Below, one piece after another: positions 35,878-47,100 of a DNA stretch of 64,000 nt. The position numbers were made by a program, and so were the translations under genes. Source of the DNA: Isoetes taiwanensis (lineage: Eukaryota > Streptophyta > Lycopodiopsida > Isoetales > Isoetaceae); the NCBI GenBank assembly GCA_021234155.1, contig JAJEKV010000052.1, positions 8,227,358 to 8,291,357 of the forward strand, in the 5' to 3' direction. The first letter of the stretch is position 1; each line of letters begins with the position of its first letter. Below the pieces are notes generated by a model. The model was not told the DNA's origin. It searched no databases and saw only the letters and a list, made by a program, of their open reading frames with translations.

Positions 35878-36009
35878 TCATGGGCGCATCTCCGGAAACT
35901 CACGAAGAATCCAATTGGCATCTTCCCATGTGGCATCTTCCTCAGGACAACCCGCCCATTGAACCAAAAATCTCTCAGATTGTTAAGCCTCCTTAGCGGC
36001 GGGTTTCCT
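35878..36009 (-). pseudogene. Chromodomain of the gypsy integrase, separated by in-frame stops
   Basis: The integrase frame stops at TAG (36010-36012). The same frame then runs through one more stop and encodes ERFLVQWAGCPEEDATWEDA then NWILREFPEMRP before TGA. The aromatic W-x-G-C/Y-P-E-E-x-x-T-W-E core is the canonical chromodomain, which in chromoviruses directs integration to marked chromatin. The stops indicate decay. Confidence 0.85.
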
Positions 36010-37495
36010 CTAAAAAATACGTTCTGGTCGGGGGTACAAGAAGTTCTCCCTGCTTACTAAATCATCGTCCCCCAGCATATGGGAAGGATCAAAAACATAC
36101 TTCCTTAAGTTACTCACGTGAAAGACATTATGTACTTTCAAGTGCGAGGGCAACTCCAACCTATAAGCCACCTTGCCAATACGTTCCAAAATTTCATACG
36201 GACCCGCATACCTAGGGGCCCATTTCCCTGCACTTTTAAATGCCAGTGAACTCTGCTTGGGATTAATCCTCAAAAACACATAATCCCCTTTTTGAAATTC
36301 AAGTGGTCTACGCCTCTTATTTGCATACTGCTTCTGTCTATTTTGTGCATCCATGTCCTCCGCTACTTCATTAGCTGCTTCAACATTGCATTGAGGATCT
36401 CTCCAATTAAGAGGACAACGACACTCTTTACCATACATTGCCTCAAAAGGACTCATTTTAATGGAATCTTGATAAGTGTTGTTGTATGCAAACTCGGCCA
36501 AATATAAGTAAGAATCCCATACCTTTGGTTGACTAGGCACATACATCCTGAGCATATCCTCCAAGACTTGATTAACTCGCTCCACTTGGCCATCGGCTTG
36601 AGGACGATAAGATGTACTGGCATATAACTTAGTCCCAATATTTTGAAATAACCCTTGCCAAAATTGGCTCATAAACTTTGTATCCCGATCTGATGAAATA
36701 GTGGCCGGCATCCCATGCAACCTAAAGATCTCCTTAACAAATAACTTAGCAATATCCATTGCCGTAGCAGTAGTCTTCGTAGGCATAAAAAGGGCTTGCT
36801 TAGTTAGTCGGTCAACCACAACATAGATTGCATCATAACCTGATCGTGTCCGGGGAAGCTCAACAATGAAGTCCATGGAAATACTCTCCCACTTAGAAGA
36901 TGGAATTACTAAAGGTTGTAATTCTCCAGGCTCCCTAAACCTTGATGCTTTTACCTTCTGACAAGATAAACACCTAGTCACGTACTCCTTAACCATCCTT
37001 TTCTGTCCGGGCCAAAAGAAATTCTGGCGCATTTTCCTCAAAGTTTTGTGTACCCCTGGGTGGCCCGCTAAAGGACTATCATGTGCTTCATATAACAACC
37101 GCAATCTCAACTCTTGATCATTAGGAATACACATACGACCATTATAATACAAAACTCCTTTGGACAATTCATACCTCGGAAAATCTTGAGGGTTCTCCAC
37201 CACAGGTGCAAAATATGGATCATTCCTCAATTTGCTAAGAATATCCGCATCCCATTGCCCTTGTAGCACACTAATAGAGGTTAAGAATGACCTTCTAGAC
37301 AAAGCATCAGCAATCACATTTTCTTTGCCAGGTTGATATTCAATTTCAAAATCATACTCTTCCCTTAGTTGCATCCACCTCCTTTGCCTATTATTCAAAT
37401 ATGGTTGTTTTGCAAAATACTTCAGATTTTGGTGGTCAGTCTTCAAAAAGAAACGACGACCCAGCAAATAATGTCTCCATACCCTCAAGGCATGG
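36010..37495 (-). pseudogene. Chromovirus pol, 3' part: RNase H end and integrase
   Basis: About 495 open codons. RNase H C-terminal part with TDHQNLKYF and a GKENVIADALSRR end (residues 20-70). Then the integrase zinc finger H140, H147, C177, C180 (HDSPLAGHPG ... CLSCQ), and the catalytic core with D210 (MDFIVELP), D271 (SSDRDTKF) and E307 (QVERVN). A C-terminal GPYEILERIGKVAYRLELP barrel follows, ending HNVFHVSNLRKY. The open frame is intact, but it is cut from the rest of pol by the 17.2-kb insertion; across that insertion the coding frame matches exactly (see 54694). Confidence 0.92.
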
Positions 37496-37539
37496 CACAC
37501 TCACCCCGGTTTTTGGTCCACTGTTGAAAACATCAGTTT

Positions 37540-38215
37540 TGGTAGGTCTACATGTCCTGTTTTCAAAGAATCCTACATGTGGATTTGTGGAGGTATGGTT
37601 TTGTTCGATAATGGTGTTCTTTTTTCAGTGGACTAAAACATCCACTGTTGTTTTGTAGTTTCTTCTATTGTGACATGTCATTTTATAATACAATCCACTG
37701 TAGGAAAGAATACTTGAATTTCTACATGTCTAATAATTCTATTGTCACATGTCTTTATAGATGTAGGAAAGAATATTTGATTCTCTACGTCCTATACTTC
37801 CATTCACATGTCTTTATAGTAGTAGGACAGAGTACTTTATTTGCTAAGGCATTGTAGGAAAGAATACATGAATTATGACATGTGTAATACTTCTATTGTC
37901 ACATGTCTTTATAGAAGTAGGAAAGAATACTTGATTCTCTACATGTCATATGCCTCCATGTCACATGTCTTTATAGTAGTAGGACAGAGTACTTTATTTT
38001 AGAAGGCATTGTAGGAAAGAATACATGAATTACGACATGTGTAATACTTCTATTGTCACATGTCTTTATAGAAGTAGGAAAGAATACTTGCTTCTCTACA
38101 TGTCCTATCCTTCCATATCACAGGTCTTTATAGTGGTAGGACAGTAGTACTTGATTTGCTACATGTGATGCGTGCACGATCACATGTCCTTATACTAGTA
38201 TTCCATGTAAGACAA
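37540..38215. repeat. Subterminal repeats, period about 155 bp
   Basis: CACATGTCTTTATAG recurs at about 37746, 37805, 37900, 37966 and 38057, with GTAGGAAAGAATACTTGATT-type phrases between, giving a compound unit of about 154-157 bp. Subterminal arrays of short motifs beside the inverted ends are a known property of CACTA transposons, where they bind transposase. Confidence 0.75.
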
Positions 38216-38454
38216 GTTACTTCAATTACTTAACACCTATTTTTGCATAACAAAACCATCAAGATCCTTGAGGGGGTGCAGGACCTGTGCAAAAATGCAA
38301 TATCTCATCTATTGTCCCTTTACCCCTCATGCTTATAGAAAACTAGAATGCAAAGGCATTATGAAGATCCCAAAATTGAATTGAACTGAATTTAACTTTA
38401 ACATCCATGGGAACCAACAAGTCTATCGGGATCCCCGGTAGTGCAAGGCAAGGC

Positions 38455-38583
<129 letters not shown>

Positions 38584-38639
38584 GAAATGAAATGAAATTT
38601 TATTATTACGCCTTCGGAGACCGCCCAGTCTATGAGACG

Positions 38640-41600
38640 ATTACATTGCACTCAAAATTATAAAATAAGTCATCCAAGGCCCTCGAGAACAAACACACCG
38701 GCTCCTCTACCTCAATCTCCGTCACCCTTTGTTGCTTCATCGGGACCTCTCTATGGCTAAGAATGTCCATAATACAACCTCCAATGCATGAGCCACACTT
38801 TGTCGAAAAGAAATCAACAAGTTTAAATAGCATCGACCCCATGCTTGACCCGGATATCCGAATAAGCTAGCGACAAAAAGCGGGACATGGGCCTCATCTT
38901 CTACTACTCCCCCGCATCACATAGGCGACAATGTCTAAGATCATGCGCAATGTACGCCCCATCTCCGATCTCCACACCAAGTCGGTGTGAGCTCAACCGT
39001 ATTCTTGCGATTGCATGCCTAAGTTTCAGCGATATGGGTTCCCTAAGATATCAGTAGGCTTCTTGCAGAGATGGATTTATGTGAGCCTTATAATACTCTT
39101 TCTTCACGGTTGCACGGCTCCATGACTTACTCAAGAAACTATCTCGAACCCAACCACTAATGTCCTCTTTGTGCATCTCCAAACTCAGTATGTTCATCCC
39201 CATTTCATAAGCCATCTGTCTATATATCGCACACCGGCCTTTACTGGTTTCCTCTAAAGCAAGTCTAGGCAAGCTATTATTGGCATATCATATAGGACTT
39301 TGCACATATAGTGATAGTGCGCAAAGAGCCTCGACTTCGAAAGTGGCATCATTCCACTTTCAACTAGCATCATGTCATATGGTGTTTGCATCTTTGTGCC
39401 CAACTCAGGTATGAAAAAATTTCTTCGTATCTTTTCCACTTTTTGCCGGCTATCATTAGCAAGGCACGGTCCCCGGACTTCACGACCATATAGCACAACC
39501 GTCTGCGGACAAGCACCTTGTAGAGCATGCGCTTCATCTCAAAATTCCATATCTCTGCATTCACACACTTCCTTTGCATAGCATACAACGCTTTTAGACC
39601 CAAGATTCACCCTATGTTCCATCGCTTGATTCCAATTAGGACTCTTATCTACGGTTAGGCCCAAATATTTGTAATTCTCTACCACTTCCACTTGCCTATC
39701 CTTATAGTAGAATCGAACATGTTCCGTTTTTTTGCCCCAAACACCACTGCCTTGGTCTTATCTAGATTCACCCGCGATGCCCTTATCCTCCAAAAAATGC
39801 TTCAAGCACATCCAAATGCTTTTGCATCCCTTGTATGCTCCGGGACAACAATACTACATCATCAGCATATAATAGAAGCATGAATACATACTCTCGCAGA
39901 GCGGTACCATCTCCCCCATGTGCTCGTACCCACCCTTCAAGTTGGTCTATGAATAAGCCGAAAAGAGTAGGTGACAGTGGACATCCTTGCTTTACTCCCA
40001 TATTGCTTTCTACCATCTCATCACATAACTCCACAAAGGGGAATGACAAATTTGCACTAGAACCTTGCCATAAAGCATACCTACCGCATGTCTGAGCTCA
40101 ATCGGGATGTTCAGGTCTACCATTCTCTGCCACAAATTCCGCCTATTAACCATGTCGAAAGCTTTGCTAAAGTCTACAAAAGTAGCATACAGTGGTTTCT
40201 TCTTGCCGACTACTGAGTCCATCATAGCACGAAGAGTAACCAAGTGGTCAATTGTGGACTTTTTGGGTCTAAAGCCCGCTTGTCCAATGGCTCTAGCATT
40301 GTTATCCTCTGCCCAAGCACTTATCTTGCGCTCAAGGATAGAAGCGAATAATTTTGCATATAGGCGCCAACCATAATAGTGCGGTAGTTACTCGGATTGG
40401 ATACTTCCCCTGATTTATGTAGCGGTACCACCCTATTCACCTGCCAGGATGTTGGAAAGCCATCTCTCAGTGCCATATTAAACATATCTACCAGCTTAAT
40501 TGCTACTTCTTCTCCTGCCCATTTAAGCATTTCAGCCATAAGACCACAAGCGTCTGCAGCTTTGCCATTGGCAAGCCTTTTAAGCCCATCTTGCACATCA
40601 GCTAGAGTGAAAGCAAGTGTATCTGATATAGCATATGTGTCTTCATTTGCCTCCATCATAGCTTCTGCCTCAGGAACATTATATGACTTACATTACATGT
40701 GCCATAAGTGCCTCTACATGTAATCCATCCGTTCTATATTTCATGGGTTTGAGTCTTCTCCAGAACTTCTTCGGATCTACCAGCAATTCCTCCATCATTT
40801 TCTTATGTTTCTTGTATAGGTATGCCTTCTTTTTATTTTTAATCAGCCTAATGTATATCCTCCGTTCACATGCTTTCTCTGCCCCCTTCGCCGCTCTAAA
40901 TTTTGCCCTCTGATGCTTGCAATCGCGCGATCGAACCAGCTATTGCAAGGCAGCCCCATCCTTTGACGATATGATACAAAGCAACTATCCGCTGATTGCA
41001 ACAAAATCTCGGACAATGCATCACTTTTTCCTTGTAATGTGTCAGGCCATACAATAGAAGTCACTTTCTGTTCACATATATCACCATATTTATCTGCTTT
41101 GTCGTACTTCAAATATATTCGTTTGCTTTTATGTACGGCTTCACCCTTACAGCTCCATTGCACCTTAATCTTTATAGAGATGGGCACATGATCTGAATTT
41201 TCATTTTCATCTCCAATTGACATACCAACAAGCTGTTCGGCAAAAGAGGGTTTGGCAATGACATAATCTACTACACTGGCATTTCTGCAGTGCGTTTGCA
41301 CGATCACGGGTATCTAGCGGTGCCATTAAAGATTACCATCTCAAAGCCACTACACAAATGTAAACACATGGCGCCCTGCGGTGTTGGCCATTTCACACCA
41401 TCATCGATAACTTTGTTCGGCTGATTGTTTTAGTTCGTCATTATCCATCATCTCCAACCACTCTGTTTCTCCATCGGACTAACCATAGCTGCTGTTGGTT
41501 TCCCGTTCGATCCATTAAAATCCCCTAACAATACTACTTCCTGTCGTCATTCGGTGTTAGTATATCCCGCTCCGGATGAAAAAATGGATCATCTTTATCC

Positions 41601-42080
41601 AAATCCCTTTGTTATATATAGGCGACTCTCTTGGTGGAAAATAACACCCTACCACGTAGATCTTACCAATTCTACCGGTAGCTCAATCCAAATGTCTTTG
41701 TGGCTGATGCTTTCGTTCCAACACACAAACCGCATGGGCAATTTCATTCCTAGCATAACATGCAATCCCTCCGAACCCTTAAGATTCCACCCTTTATTAT
41801 TCCATACCCGAATGCGACATTGTGAATCCAAAAAATATCAGGAGACCTTTCTCTTCATGCTCACATGTTTCCAAGAAAAAATTACATCTACATCATCTAA
41901 TGATCCGCCATAGTGTATACTTTGCTATGTTTTAAGGTATTTATATTCCAACATACTAACTCGGGCGGTCGCTATTTCCTATGCATCTTCTATCACCGCT
42001 TTTCCTCCTCTCCGATGAAGTACGTCTTCCTGCTGCCCTAGCCTCCTTCATTTTCACAATGTCTTCTTTCCTCTGCTGAA
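38640..42080 (-). pseudogene. LINE ORF2: endonuclease and reverse transcriptase, broken
   Basis: Endonuclease part: VVLLGDFNGSNGKPTAAM near 41490-41550, then SVVDYVIAKPSFAEQLVGM and SDHVPISIKIK (catalytic Asp-His pattern) near 41160-41270. RT: FTLADVQDGLKRLANGKAAD, then WQVNRVVPLHKSGEVSNPSN (40320-40660), LYATFVDFSKAFDMVNR (40140-40200), GVKQGCPLSPTLFGLFID and LLYADDVVLLSRS (39840-40010). A Cys/His end with HDLRHCRLCD lies near 38920-38960. The motifs fall in the order of a plant L1-like ORF2, and YADD is intact. Several frameshifts and stops interrupt the reading. Confidence 0.88.
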
Positions 42081-42205
42081 ATTGCATCCCGGTTAAATCA
42101 TCGTTAATCCGGATAAATTGGCCTTTAAGCGCCGACCGCTTTTACGCATCACTCTCGCTTTAGCTTCTTTGCTTGCACATTTGACCAGAATGTTTGCGTG
42201 TCCCC

Positions 42206-43012
42206 TCACCTTTCTTGCCAATTCGATATGCCTCCGTAATATGCACCGGTGCTTGGATTTGCATTCTTTACGCAAGGAAGGTATGAAGCTACTTCGGTGT
42301 CCTCATTCTCCTTTTCTGGTAGGCCAGCAATTCTGAAATTATTAGCCTTCGATTCCCTTTCATGCATATCAGCCAAGTGCTCCATCTTCTCATTCAAAGC
42401 ATCAATTGCTCCTTGAAAACCATCATTTGAGCCCCTATTCGAAGTCTCAGCTTGATCCATGACCTGCTTTGTCTCTGATACGCTTGCTAGCTGCTGCTTT
42501 AGCTCTACATTTTCACTCTTTAAAGAACACAAAGACTCATTCATACCTTGCAAAAGCTTAAGCATTTGTGCCTGATGGGCTGCCGCCTCCTTCCTTGCCT
42601 GCTCTGCTTCCTTCCTGGACTGCTCCATGGATTCTAGTAGCTTCATCATCACCGTAAGCAATTGACCCATTAGCATCTCTCCTCCCAAGAATCCAGAAGG
42701 CGCCATAGCCCGCTGCAAATCAGCCCCAAAGACAGGCCCAAGCCCTCCGGATATGTCAGCCTTCAGCCCCAAATCAGTTGCCTCTGCCTCCAGAGATTCC
42801 GCAGAAGTACCAGAGTCCCCATCCGAGGTGTCATCCGATATGTCTTCTGTAAGAACTTCCTTGCCCTGCCTTTTACATTCATTTTTTACCTTCTTGACAT
42901 TGCCTACCACAGATTTATTTGCCCCGAGGGAGCCGGAATCAGCCTTGGAGCCCACCTCCTTGGAGCCCCTTTTCCCCTGAATCTTATCTGTCTCCTTTTT
43001 AGGATGTCCCAT
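42206..43012 (-). CDS. LINE ORF1 (coiled coil, RRM-like start)
   Basis: ATG at 43012 (MGHPKKETDKIQGKRGSK) opens a basic N-terminus, an acidic Ser/Asp patch, and a long heptad-rich coiled coil (MMKLLESMEQSRKEAEQARK then EAAAHQAQMLKLLQG). It ends with ANNFRIAGLPEKENEDTEVA, the first RRM strand seen in L1 ORF1 proteins (family form R.NNLRI.GLPE.E.ED). The open frame ends at 42206, but homologous sequence continues in another frame to about 42080 (AKARVMRKSGRRLKANLSGL then LTGMQFQQRK), so one frameshift truncates the chaperone domain. Confidence 0.8.
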   Translation of the reverse strand: MGHPKKETDKIQGKRGSKEVGSKADSGSLGANKSVVGNVKKVKNECKRQGKEVLTEDISDDTSDGDSGTSAESLEAEATDLGLKADISGGLGPVFGADLQRAMAPSGFLGGEMLMGQLLTVMMKLLESMEQSRKEAEQARKEAAAHQAQMLKLLQGMNESLCSLKSENVELKQQLASVSETKQVMDQAETSNRGSNDGFQGAIDALNEKMEHLADMHERESKANNFRIAGLPEKENEDTEVASYLPCVKNANPSTGAYYGGISNWQER

Positions 43013-43199
43013 CCTACACAGTCCCGGAAAATGCCAATTACAGACTGTCAAACTGATTCAAAAGTATTGATGTTATACACCGTTGGAAAGAGCTCGGAAT
43101 AAGCTTTCCAACGAGCCCAACTTCGTTGCAATCTGACACCGTATGTGAGAGCTATGGCTTTCTGAAGTTCCACGGCGTAAACCCTAAAGCACCCAAAAC

Positions 43200-43384
<185 letters not shown>

Positions 43385-43445
43385 CTTTTTTATGCCTCAA
43401 ATCCATTTTTTGAGCATATGCACATGATCTCAGGTCCCAATCAGC

Positions 43446-44175
43446 TCAAACATGCCAAGGTGGCTCAAACATGCCACCAAGGTGGCTCAAACATACACAA
43501 GGTGGCTCAAACATGCCACAAAGGTGGCTCCAACATGCCAAGGTGGCTCCAACATGCCACGCTGGACTCTAACATGCCATGCAGCTCCAATATGCCAACG
43601 CGGGCGCAAACATGCCACGTGGGCTCCACCATGCCACCTAGGCTCCAACATGCCAAGGTGGCTCACAACATGTCACCTAGGCTTAAATATGCCAAGTTGG
43701 CTCAAACATGCCACCTAGGCTCCAGCATGCCACCGTAGCTCTAACATGCCACCTAGGCTCAAACATGCCAAAGTGGCTCAAACATGCCACGTGGGCTCCA
43801 ACATGCCACCTAGGCTCCAACATGCCAAGGTGGCTCAAACATGCCACCTAGGCTCCAACATGACAAGGTGGCTCAAACATGCCACATGGGCTTCAACATG
43901 CCACCTAGGCTCCAACATGCCAAGGTGGCTCAAACATGCCACTTGGCTCCAACATGCCAAGGTGGCTCTAACATGCCACCTAGGCTCAAACATGCCAAGG
44001 TGGCTCCAACATGCCACCTAGGCTCCAACATGACAAAATGGCTCAAACATGCCACCTAGGCTCCAACGTGCTGAAACATGCCACGCAGGCTCCAACATGC
44101 CACCTATGCTCCAACTTGCCAAGGTGGCTCAAATATGCCACGTGGGCTCCAACATGCCACCTAGGCTCCAACATT
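43446..44175. repeat. Minisatellite A, 19-bp units (AACATGCCACCTAGGCTCC)
   Basis: Roughly 37 diverged units. Two main variants alternate: AACATGCCACCTAGGCTCC and AACATGCCAAGGTGGCTCA. The same minisatellite recurs at 50345-51113. Long open frames on both strands here are by-products of the repeat (MPPRLQHAKVAQTCH-type), not genes. Confidence 0.95.
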
Positions 44176-47100
44176 CCTAGGTCTTCTGCCCACGAAACTT
44201 GGTCTCCAGGGTAATGTCGATGTTTCGAGTCCGTTGGCAGAGTCAGATCACAGTTCCGGGGTGGGAGAGTTGCCCGTCCGTGGCCAGGGACCTTCCAGAG
44301 AGGACCTTTGGGTCGAACTGCTTCTGGAAGGTTTTAGGGCGGCGTCAATGCCCTCCCACTACCTCATGACATTGTGCAAGATCCTGGTCCAATCTGACTA
44401 GGGTATGGCCTCCAAAACGTAAACCCTGTGCCTTGCCAGGTTATTGTAGGGTTTACGTTATGGAGGTCGAGTTTTATTTAGTTGCACTTGAGACATGGTC
44501 GAGAAGCTGCAGTTGAAAACAAGAAGCAATAGAAACTGACGAAATGGGGTTTGGATTTACCGAGGCAGGCTTTCCTACCAATGCTCCTCCGGGAGGGCAA
44601 ATGCCAATGCCTCCCTTCCCGGAACCCGGTTTCCCTATCCGACCGTTGAATCCACGCTTCAAGTAACTTGCTTCGAGCAGGTTCAAAAAAAATCAAGATC
44701 TGTCCGGGAGAACATATCAAACCGCAAAGCATCCTGCAGTCGACCGTGTAGAAACCCAAGTGTTTTGTCGTTCGGGCAGTACAAAGGCTCCGGAATGAAG
44801 ATTTGACTTCGCCATGTCGTCCGAAACAGCGAAATTACCCTAGGAACCAAGTTACACGGTCATTTTTGCAGCAAAAGAAACACGAACCCTCTACATGGCG
44901 TGATTGCGCACCCTCCGCTTAAGGCCAATTCACTACTTAACGTGTTGGACATGAGCTACTTTGGCGCTTCCTAGAGCGGGGGGTGGTCTTCGCCCCGCGA
45001 AACTTGGTTTCGAGGGGTAATGTCGATGTTTGAGTTCGTTGGCGCAGTCGGATCGCGATTCGGGGTGGGAGAGTTGCCCGTTAAGTGGCGGGAACCTTCG
45101 AGAGAGGACCTTTGGGTCGACGCCACTCGAAGGTTTTAGGGCTCCGCCTTCTGGCGTCAACGCCCTCCCACTACCTCATGACATTATGCAAGCTCCTGGT
45201 CCAATCTGGCTAGGGTATGGCCTCCAAAACATAAACCCTGTGCCTTGCCAGGTTATTGTAGGGTTTACGTTATGGAGGTCGAGTTTTATTCAGTTGCACT
45301 TGAGACATGGTCGAGAAGCTGCAGTTGAAAACAAGAAGCAATAGAAACTGACGAAATGGGGTTTGGATTTACCGAGGCAGGCTTTCCTACCAGTGCTCCT
45401 CCGGGAGGGCAAATGCCAATGCCTCCCTTCCCGGAACCCGGTTTCCCTATCCGACCGTTGAATCCACGCTTCAAGTAACTTGCTTGAAAGCAGGTTCAAA
45501 AAATTCAAGATCTGTCCGGGGAGAACATATCAAACCGCCAAAAGTGTCCTTGCAATCGGACGTGTAGAAACCCAAGTGTTTTGTCGTTCGGGCAGTACAA
45601 AGGCTCCGGAATGGAGATTTGACTTCGCCATGTCGTCCGAAACAACGAAATTACCCTAGGGACCAAGTTACACGGTCATTTTTTGCAGCAAAAGAAACAC
45701 GAACCCTCTACATGGCAGTATTCTGCACCCTCCGCTAAGGCCAATTCACTCTTTTAACGTGTTGGACATGAGCTACTTTGGCGCTTCCTAGGCGGGGTTG
45801 TCTTACGCCCACGAAACTTGGTCTCCAAGGTAATGTCGATGTTTCGAGTCCGTTTGGCGAGTCGGATCGTAGTTCGGGGTGGGAGAGTTGCCGATTCGTG
45901 GCGGGGACCTTCGTGAGAGGACCTTTGGGTCGAATCGCTATACGGAAGGTTTTAGGGCTCCGACCAAGCGTCAATGCCCTCCCACTACCTCATGACATTG
46001 TGCAAGATCCTGGTCCAATCGACTAGGGTATGGCCTCCAAAGCGTAAACCCCGGTGCCTTGCCGGGTTATTGTAGGGTTTACGTTATGGAGGTCGAAGTT
46101 TTATTTAGTTGCACTTGAGACATGGTCGAGAAGCTGCGATTGAAAACAAAAGCAATAGAAGCGGCGAAATGGGGTTTGATTTACCGAGGTGGGCTTTCCT
46201 ACCAATGCTCCTCCGGGAGGGCAAATGCCAATGCCTCCCTTCCGGAACCGGTTTCCCTATCCGGCCCGATTGAATCCACGCTTCAAGTAACTTGCTTCGA
46301 AAGCAGGTTCAAAAAAAATCAAGATCTGTCCGGAGAACATATCAAACCATAAAGCATCCTGCGGTCGGCCAGGTGTAGAAACCCAAGTGTTTTGTCGTTC
46401 GGGCAAGTACAAAGGCTCCGGAATGAAGATTTGACTTCGCCATGTCGTCCGGTATGGAAACAAATAAATTACCCTAGGAACCAAGTTACACGGTCATTTT
46501 TGCAGCAAAAGAAACACGAACCCTCTACATGGCGATTCTCGCACCCTCCGCTAAAGGCCAATTCACTACGAACGTGTTGGACATGAGCTACTTTGGCGCT
46601 TCCTAGAGCAGGGGTGGTCTTCTGCCCACGAAACTTGGTTTCCAGTGGTAATGTCGATGTTTCGAGTCCGTTGGCGAGTCGGATCACGATTCCGGGGGGG
46701 AGTTGCCGCTTAGGGCGGGAACCTTCGGAGAGGACCTTTGGGTCGAACCGCTACGGAAGGTTTTAGGGCTCCGTCTTCCTCAAGCGCCAATGCCCTCCCA
46801 CTACCTCATGACATTATGCAAGATCCTGGTCCAATCTGACTAGGGTATGGCCTCCAAAACATAAACCCTGTGCCTTGCCAGGCTATTGTAGGGTTTACGT
46901 TATGGAGGTCGAGTTTTATTCAGTTGCACTTGAGACATGGTCGAGAAGCTGCAGTTGAAAACAAGAAGCAATAAAACCAATTTAAATGGGGTTTGGATTT
47001 ACCGAGGCAGGCTTTCCTACCAGTGCTCCTCCGGGAGGGCAAATGCCAATGCCTCCCTTCCCGGAACCCGGTTTCCCTATCCGACCGTTGAATCCACGCT

